DNA from: Immundisolibacteraceae bacterium
GTDB lineage: Bacteria > Pseudomonadota > Gammaproteobacteria > Immundisolibacterales > Immundisolibacteraceae
Reading direction: 5' to 3'
Assembly (NCBI GenBank): GCA_019090185.1
Contig: JAHRWJ010000199.1
Location: forward strand, 1 to 9,355
DNA: 9,355 bases
In this document: positions 5,898-9,355 of the stretch, piece by piece
Numbering within the stretch: position 1 is the first letter of the stretch
How the letters are laid out: each line of letters opens with the position of its first letter
The notes under the pieces: model-generated
What the model was told of the DNA's origin: nothing
What the model saw: the letters and a program-made list of their open reading frames with translations, nothing else
Database searches by the model: none
Program-made: the position numbers and the translations under genes

Positions 5898-7562
5898 ATG
5901 CTAACTGATCTTAATATTCGTAACCTTGCGGTTGTCCAACAGGCCGAACTGCAGTTCGAGCAAGGCTTAACCACCCTCACCGGTGAAACCGGTGCCGGTA
6001 AGTCGATCATCATCCAATCCCTGCTACTGGTACTCGGTGAAAGAGCCAGCAGTGAAACGGTTCGCGCCGGAGAGAGCCGCGGCGAAATCACCGCCCTATT
6101 TGACCTGACCGATAGTCCCCAAGCCCTGCAATGGCTAAAACAGCAGGAACTTGATACCGACGATGAGTGCCAGCTGCGCCGAACTGTTAACGCCGACGGT
6201 CGTTCACGTAGCTATATCAATGGCAATCCAACCCCAGCGGGGCGAGTTCGCGAACTCGGTGCACTGCTGATGGATATCCATGGCCAGCATGAATACCAGC
6301 AACTGCTCAAAGGCGACGCCCAGCGCGCACTGCTGGACAGCTTTGCAGGACTTGACCCCTTAGCGGGTCAAGTCAGGCAGACGTGGCAACAGTGGCACGA
6401 CCTGGACGACCAATATCGACACCTGGCCGAGCAGCAACAAGATCAAAGCGCACAGATAGAACTGCTCACCTTTCAGCTGGACGAACTACAGACCCTAAGC
6501 CTGAGCGCCCAGGAATGGAGCGAATTACAGCAGGAGCATCAGCGGGCAAAACATTCCCGTGACCTGGTGGAAGGCTGTCGCGCCCTGGTCACCATCCTTG
6601 ATGAAGGCGATAGCAATATCAGCGCAATGATGACCGCCGCCCGCCAGCAAATAGATCCATTAAGAGAGATCGACACCGAAATCAGCGCCATTGGCGAGAT
6701 GGTCGAAGAGGCCGACATTCTGGTCAGCGAAATACTGCGCAGCCTCAACCACTACGCCGACGGCCTTGAACTCGATCCGCAACGGCTAAGCTGGCTGGAA
6801 GAGCGCATCAGCAGCGCTATCGTACTGGCGCGCAAACACCACTGCGAGCCGACCCAACTGGCCGATCAGGAAACATCGCTGCAAACCCAGCTCGACGCGA
6901 TCGAACAGAGCGATGATCAACTCAAAGAGTTGCAGCAAAAAATCACCCTGCTGCGCGCCGATTACGACGGCCTGGCCAACGAACTCACCGAACAACGCAC
7001 CACCGCAGCAGCTCTGCTCTCCGAAGATGTCAGCGCCCTGTTAAAAAAATTAGGCATGAATCAGGCGCAACTGATCATTCAACTCGACCCTCGCACCGAT
7101 GACCAGCCCCACGCCGACGGCATGGAGAAAGTTTCCTGCCTGTTCAGCGCCAACCCCGGCATGCAGCCCGGCCCCATGGGCCGAATTGCCTCCGGTGGCG
7201 AACTCTCCCGAATTAGCCTGGCGCTGCAGGTGTGCGCCAAAGGCCAGAGCGCCGTGCCCACCCTGGTATTTGATGAAGTCGATGTCGGTGTGGGTGGCGC
7301 AGTCGCAGAGATCGTCGGTCAGCTACTCAGCCAGCTGGGCCATCAACGCCAGGTGTTTTGTATTACCCACCTGCCTCAGGTGGCCGCCCAGGGCCAACAG
7401 CAACTCAAGATCAGCAAACGTCAAGACGGTCAGAGCACCGCCACAGCAGTCGAACCGCTTGATGGCGAGACTCGGGTCACCGAAATTGCCCGCATGCTCG
7501 CCGGCATCGAACTCACTGAAGAATCCATGGCCCACGCACGACAGATGCTCGCCGGCCACTAA
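5898..7562 (+). CDS. recN: DNA repair protein RecN (SMC-like ATPase)
   Basis: SMC-family ATPase that acts on double-strand breaks and supports recombinational repair by holding DNA together. The 554-residue product is full length (E. coli 553). The N-terminal ATPase half has Walker A GETGAGKS at 29-36 and the family opening MLTDLNIRNLAVV. Long Gln/Glu-rich coiled coils span roughly 155-390. The C-terminal ATPase half has the ABC signature ASGGELSR at 431-438 and Walker B LVFDEVDVGVGG with D459 and E460. The ATG at 5898 has almost no Shine-Dalgarno and lies 42 bp after nadK, which suggests translational or transcriptional coupling. I see no LexA box (CTGT-N8-ACAG) in the gap or the end of nadK, whereas E. 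coli recN is strongly SOS-induced. Confidence 0.98.
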   Translation: MLTDLNIRNLAVVQQAELQFEQGLTTLTGETGAGKSIIIQSLLLVLGERASSETVRAGESRGEITALFDLTDSPQALQWLKQQELDTDDECQLRRTVNADGRSRSYINGNPTPAGRVRELGALLMDIHGQHEYQQLLKGDAQRALLDSFAGLDPLAGQVRQTWQQWHDLDDQYRHLAEQQQDQSAQIELLTFQLDELQTLSLSAQEWSELQQEHQRAKHSRDLVEGCRALVTILDEGDSNISAMMTAARQQIDPLREIDTEISAIGEMVEEADILVSEILRSLNHYADGLELDPQRLSWLEERISSAIVLARKHHCEPTQLADQETSLQTQLDAIEQSDDQLKELQQKITLLRADYDGLANELTEQRTTAAALLSEDVSALLKKLGMNQAQLIIQLDPRTDDQPHADGMEKVSCLFSANPGMQPGPMGRIASGGELSRISLALQVCAKGQSAVPTLVFDEVDVGVGGAVAEIVGQLLSQLGHQRQVFCITHLPQVAAQGQQQLKISKRQDGQSTATAVEPLDGETRVTEIARMLAGIELTEESMAHARQMLAGH

Positions 7563-7595
7563 CAACCCTTAAAACCAGAGCGGCCGACCTGATTG

Positions 7596-7615
7596 GCTTA
7601 AAATCGCCGTTAAGC
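7596..7615. repeat. Small inverted repeat in the recN-acetyltransferase gap
   Basis: GCTTAA (7596-7601) and TTAAGC (7610-7615) form a perfect 6-bp stem with an 8-nt loop in the 81-bp gap after recN. No T-run follows on either strand, so it is not a clear terminator. A TAAAAT hexamer (7599-7604) inside it could be a -10 element, but I find no -35 partner. Confidence 0.25.
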
Positions 7616-7643
7616 GCCACTCCAGATTACCGACACCATACCC

Positions 7644-8111
7644 ATGACCACAACAACCATCACCACCCGCGCTGCCAGCGTTAAAGATGCCAAAGCAATT
7701 CACCAGCTGTTGGTCTACTACTCCAGCCGCGGCAATCTGCTACCGCGCACCCACGAAAACATCTGTCGTCACATTCGCGACTTTATCGTGCTCGAAGAAG
7801 ATGGCCAGATCATTGCCTCCGGTGCACTGGAAGTGATGTCCCATGATCTTGGCGAGATTCGCAGCATGGTGGTCAGCGCAGACCGGCTTCGTAACGGTCT
7901 TGGTCAGGTTGTTGCCGAGCAACTCATTGAGGTCGCCCGTCAGGTAGGGCTCGAACGGGTGATGGCATTAACCTACGTGCCTGAGTTTTTTACCCAGTTA
8001 AATTTTAAACAAGTTGAGCGCGACACCCTGCCGGAGAAAATTTGGCAGGTCTGCGTGAAATGTTACAAATTTAATCGTTGTGACGAGATCGCGGTGATTC
8101 TCAAGCTCTAA
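7644..8111 (+). CDS. Stand-alone GNAT acetyltransferase, ArgA (N-acetylglutamate synthase)-like
   Basis: The 155-residue product is a single GNAT domain. It resembles the acetyltransferase half of N-acetylglutamate synthase (first step of arginine synthesis) and short ArgA-type enzymes. Resemblance rests on NLLPRTHENI (31-40), IASGALEVMSHDLGEIRSMVV (57-77, the beta4 strand), the acetyl-CoA loop near NGLGQ (84-88), VMALTYVPEFFTQLNFKQVERD (106-127) and the tail VCVKCYKFNRCDEIAV (136-151). The classical amino-acid-kinase domain of gammaproteobacterial ArgA is absent. Two oddities: the Arg/Gln of the (Q/R)xxGx(G/A) loop appears to be Leu82, with Arg81 and Arg83 beside it; and three cysteines (C137, C140, C146) sit in a CxxCx5C pattern typical of the short-ArgA tail. 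No good Shine-Dalgarno precedes the ATG. It lies 81 bp after recN and may be read through from it. GNAT identity is secure; glutamate as substrate is inferred. Confidence 0.85.
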   Translation: MTTTTITTRAASVKDAKAIHQLLVYYSSRGNLLPRTHENICRHIRDFIVLEEDGQIIASGALEVMSHDLGEIRSMVVSADRLRNGLGQVVAEQLIEVARQVGLERVMALTYVPEFFTQLNFKQVERDTLPEKIWQVCVKCYKFNRCDEIAVILKL

Positions 8112-8122
8112 ATATTGAGCGA

Positions 8123-8560
8123 TTAACCTTTTTCAGCGGCTTCCTGGCAACTGCCACACAGCCCCTGAATATGTAGGTTGTGATCGATAATTTTGTAGCC
8201 AAACCGTTTAGCAACCTCGATTTGAGTCTGCTCGATCACCTCATCAAAAAACTCCTGAATGGTGCCGCAACCGATACAGACCAGGTGATCATGGTGGTTG
8301 GCGCCCTTGTTGGTGCCAAGCTCAAACAGGGAACGATCACCCTCAAAATGGTGGCGAATCACCAGGCCCGCCGCTTCAAACTGAGTCAGCACCCGATAGA
8401 TCGTCGCCAGGCCGACCTCTTCATGGTCCGCCAGCATCGCCTGATAGATATTTTCAGCACTCAGGTGGCGCTCTTCAATGCGCTGCAGAAACTCGAATAT
8501 TTTTATTCGCGGCAGGGTCGCCTTTAAACCAACCTTGCGTAACGCTTCACTGGTAGTCAT
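8123..8560 (-). CDS. fur: Ferric uptake regulator Fur
   Basis: Fe(II)-dependent repressor of iron uptake genes; cytoplasmic DNA-binding dimer. From the ATG at 8560 the product is 145 residues (E. coli Fur 148). The N-terminal winged helix carries GLKATLPRIKIFEFL (11-25), HLSAENIY (32-39) and the recognition helix VGLATIYRVLTQFEAAGLV (49-67). Metal sites are present: H32, E80 and the HHDHLVCIGC motif at 89-98 (H89, H90, D91, H92, C95, C98), with H130 further on and a second CxxC at C135/C138. The ATG at 8560 is preceded by GAGGGG 4 nt away and matches the E. coli N-terminus; a TTG at 8575 would add five residues without support. The gene converges on the acetyltransferase gene (11 bp between stops) and diverges from bamE, the fur-omlA arrangement known in Pseudomonas. 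Confidence 0.98.
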   Translation of the reverse strand: MTTSEALRKVGLKATLPRIKIFEFLQRIEERHLSAENIYQAMLADHEEVGLATIYRVLTQFEAAGLVIRHHFEGDRSLFELGTNKGANHHDHLVCIGCGTIQEFFDEVIEQTQIEVAKRFGYKIIDHNLHIQGLCGSCQEAAEKG

Positions 8561-8797
8561 CCAGCCCCTCGGCAAGCATGCATTGATAAACCTTGTATGG
8601 TGTAGAAACCCGCATCAAACAAAAATAGTCACCTAAAAAAACACCTTAATCTCAAAAAATAGATTTCAGCCCAACACCAGCGATATCTATCACCCGGCTA
8701 CCAACGACAATCAAATGAAGCGACAAATAATCTCACACATTGACCCACCCAACGCAGATTAACTCCGCGGTTTGGATCCTTGAATGGCGACTCGCCC

Positions 8798-8825
8798 TTG
8801 CCACGTATAGCCGTTTAGGTAGACT
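8798..8825 (+). promoter_or_regulatory. Candidate sigma-70 promoter of bamE
   Basis: TTGCCA (8798-8803, five of six to TTGACA) and TAGACT (8820-8825, four of six to TATAAT) are spaced 16 bp apart. Predicted start near 8832, about 90 nt upstream of the GTG start. Confidence 0.4.
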
Positions 8826-8890
8826 AGCAGAATCACTAATCAGGTTCTATCGTGAGCCATGACCAAAGCAGCCGCCACCAGCGCTGCAAC

Positions 8891-8905
8891 AATAAATTAT
8901 TTATT
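8891..8905. repeat. 15-bp AT palindrome upstream of bamE
   Basis: AATAAAT-T-ATTTATT is a perfect palindrome about one base, ending 16 bp before the bamE GTG. It would lie in the bamE leader and could be a small unstable hairpin or a protein site; its AT-richness makes chance occurrence plausible. Confidence 0.3.
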
Positions 8906-8921
8906 ACTGAAGCGGATTACT

Positions 8922-9355
8922 GTGCCCAACAAAACTACCCCCCTACTGATCTGCCTGCTGGCATTGTCACTGACCGCTTGTAACCGGTCGCTACCTAAAA
9001 TGCCCGACCTGCCCAAGCTGGCTATTTATAAAATAGATATCGCCCAGGGCAACATCGTCGAAGCGGAACAAATCTCCAAGCTCACCGTCGGCATGGCGAA
9101 ACGGCATGTGCAGGTATTGCTCGGCACGCCACTGATTAAAGACCCATTCAATGCTGAACGCTGGGATTACATCTACAACTACCAGCCTGGCGGTGAAGCT
9201 CGCCAGCAGCGCCAGGTGACCTTGTTTTTCGATGACCAGCAGCTGCTTGCCCGTATCGCCGGTGATGTTGTCGGCCAGCTGCGAACCACACCCCTGCAAA
9301 TAAGCCGGGCTAAAACCACCATTAAAGTGCCCGCTAGAGAGATCATTCAGGAGCA
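8922..9355 (+). CDS. bamE: Outer membrane assembly lipoprotein BamE (SmpA/OmlA), 3' end cut by window edge
   Basis: Lipoprotein of the BAM complex that inserts beta-barrel proteins into the outer membrane; anchored in the outer membrane facing the periplasm. The GTG start at 8922 gives a compact lipoprotein signal, MPNKTTPLLICLLALSLTAC, with lipobox LTAC and lipidated Cys20. AGCGGA 5 nt upstream serves as Shine-Dalgarno. The BamE domain shows YKIDIAQGN (36-44), ISKLTVGMAKRHVQVLLGTPL with DPF following, and WDYIYNYQPGG, as in E. coli BamE and Pseudomonas OmlA. An in-frame ATG at 8859 would place the Cys at 41, an unusually long signal, so it is less likely. The reading frame is open for 144 codons to the edge, longer than E. 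coli BamE (113) and in line with the C-terminally extended OmlA form. A short Pro/Leu/Lys-rich insert (24-34) separates the lipidated Cys from the fold. Confidence 0.95.
   Translation, partial: MPNKTTPLLICLLALSLTACNRSLPKMPDLPKLAIYKIDIAQGNIVEAEQISKLTVGMAKRHVQVLLGTPLIKDPFNAERWDYIYNYQPGGEARQQRQVTLFFDDQQLLARIAGDVVGQLRTTPLQISRAKTTIKVPAREIIQE

Larger units (their letters stand above)
8561..8921. other. 361-bp fur-bamE intergenic region
   Basis: AT-rich non-coding gap between divergent genes. It holds the fur Shine-Dalgarno (8565-8570), a weak fur promoter possibility on the minus strand (TTGATG at 8618-8613 with TACAAG at 8597-8592, spacing 15), the candidate bamE promoter at 8798-8825, and palindromes at 8786-8796 (GGCGA-C-TCGCC) and 8891-8905. 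No convincing Fur box, tRNA or small ORF of its own is seen. The stretch 8621-8790 shows nothing I can interpret. Confidence 0.6.

Noticed and set aside
7099..7572. 157-codon open frame in a second reading frame of recN
   Set aside because: It overlaps the conserved ABC signature and Walker B of recN in another frame; the protein is rich in Pro, Ser and Arg with no family resemblance.
8099..8130. Possible shared terminator between the acetyltransferase gene and fur (GCTC...GAGC followed by a few T)
   Set aside because: Only a 4-bp stem with an 8-nt loop, and five T begin 8 nt after it; too weak to call.
8579..8597. Possible Fur box before fur
   Set aside because: By eye it matches only 11 of 19 positions of GATAATGATAATCATTATC, mostly in one half; such matches are common in AT-rich DNA.
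8779..8807. Sigma-32-like -35 (CTTGAAT) upstream of bamE
   Set aside because: The heptamer matches the grpE -35, but no CCCCAT-type -10 is found at 11-16 nt downstream.
8811..8852. Stretch loosely resembling a tRNA (GGTAGA and GGTTCTATC-like pieces)
   Set aside because: No acceptor, D or T stems can be paired and no anticodon arm fits.

Overview
The window is a chromosomal housekeeping block of a Gammaproteobacterium of moderate GC. The evidence is gene content and order: in Escherichia coli grpE is divergent from nadK, followed by recN and bamE, and in Pseudomonas dnaJ, dnaK, grpE, recN, fur and omlA (bamE) are neighbours. This window combines both layouts and adds hrcA, which enterics and pseudomonads lack. 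That points to a non-enteric, hrcA-bearing gammaproteobacterial lineage, which I cannot name more closely. No mobile element, CRISPR array, rRNA or tRNA is visible.

Left half, all on the minus strand (read right to left): hrcA (4844-3816), grpE (3617-3006), dnaK (2797-869) and the first two thirds of dnaJ (698-1, cut by the window edge). This is the DnaK chaperone machine with a heat-shock repressor gene upstream. Strong sigma-32-type promoters lie just upstream of grpE (3744-3772, with a consensus -10) and of dnaK (2939-2967). No full CIRCE operator, the usual HrcA target, is seen anywhere in the window. The dnaK leader begins with a small hairpin followed by eight T, and the dnaK-dnaJ gap holds mutually exclusive hairpins. 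These could set the relative amounts of DnaK and DnaJ.

Right half: a 132-bp divergent gap separates hrcA from nadK (4977-5855), which is followed 42 bp later by recN (5898-7562) and then a stand-alone ArgA-like GNAT acetyltransferase gene (7644-8111), all on the plus strand. fur (8560-8123) converges on the acetyltransferase gene with 11 bp between stops. A 361-bp gap separates fur from the divergent bamE (8922 to the edge), a BAM-complex lipoprotein.

The genes themselves are ordinary. What merits a second look is regulatory: sigma-32 control beside an hrcA that has no visible operator, inverted repeats placed tightly around both heat-shock promoters, the leader and intergenic hairpins, a TTG start for hrcA supported by a good Shine-Dalgarno, a single-domain ArgA-like enzyme with a cysteine-rich tail, and recN without a recognisable LexA box. 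I found no convincing new biological system.
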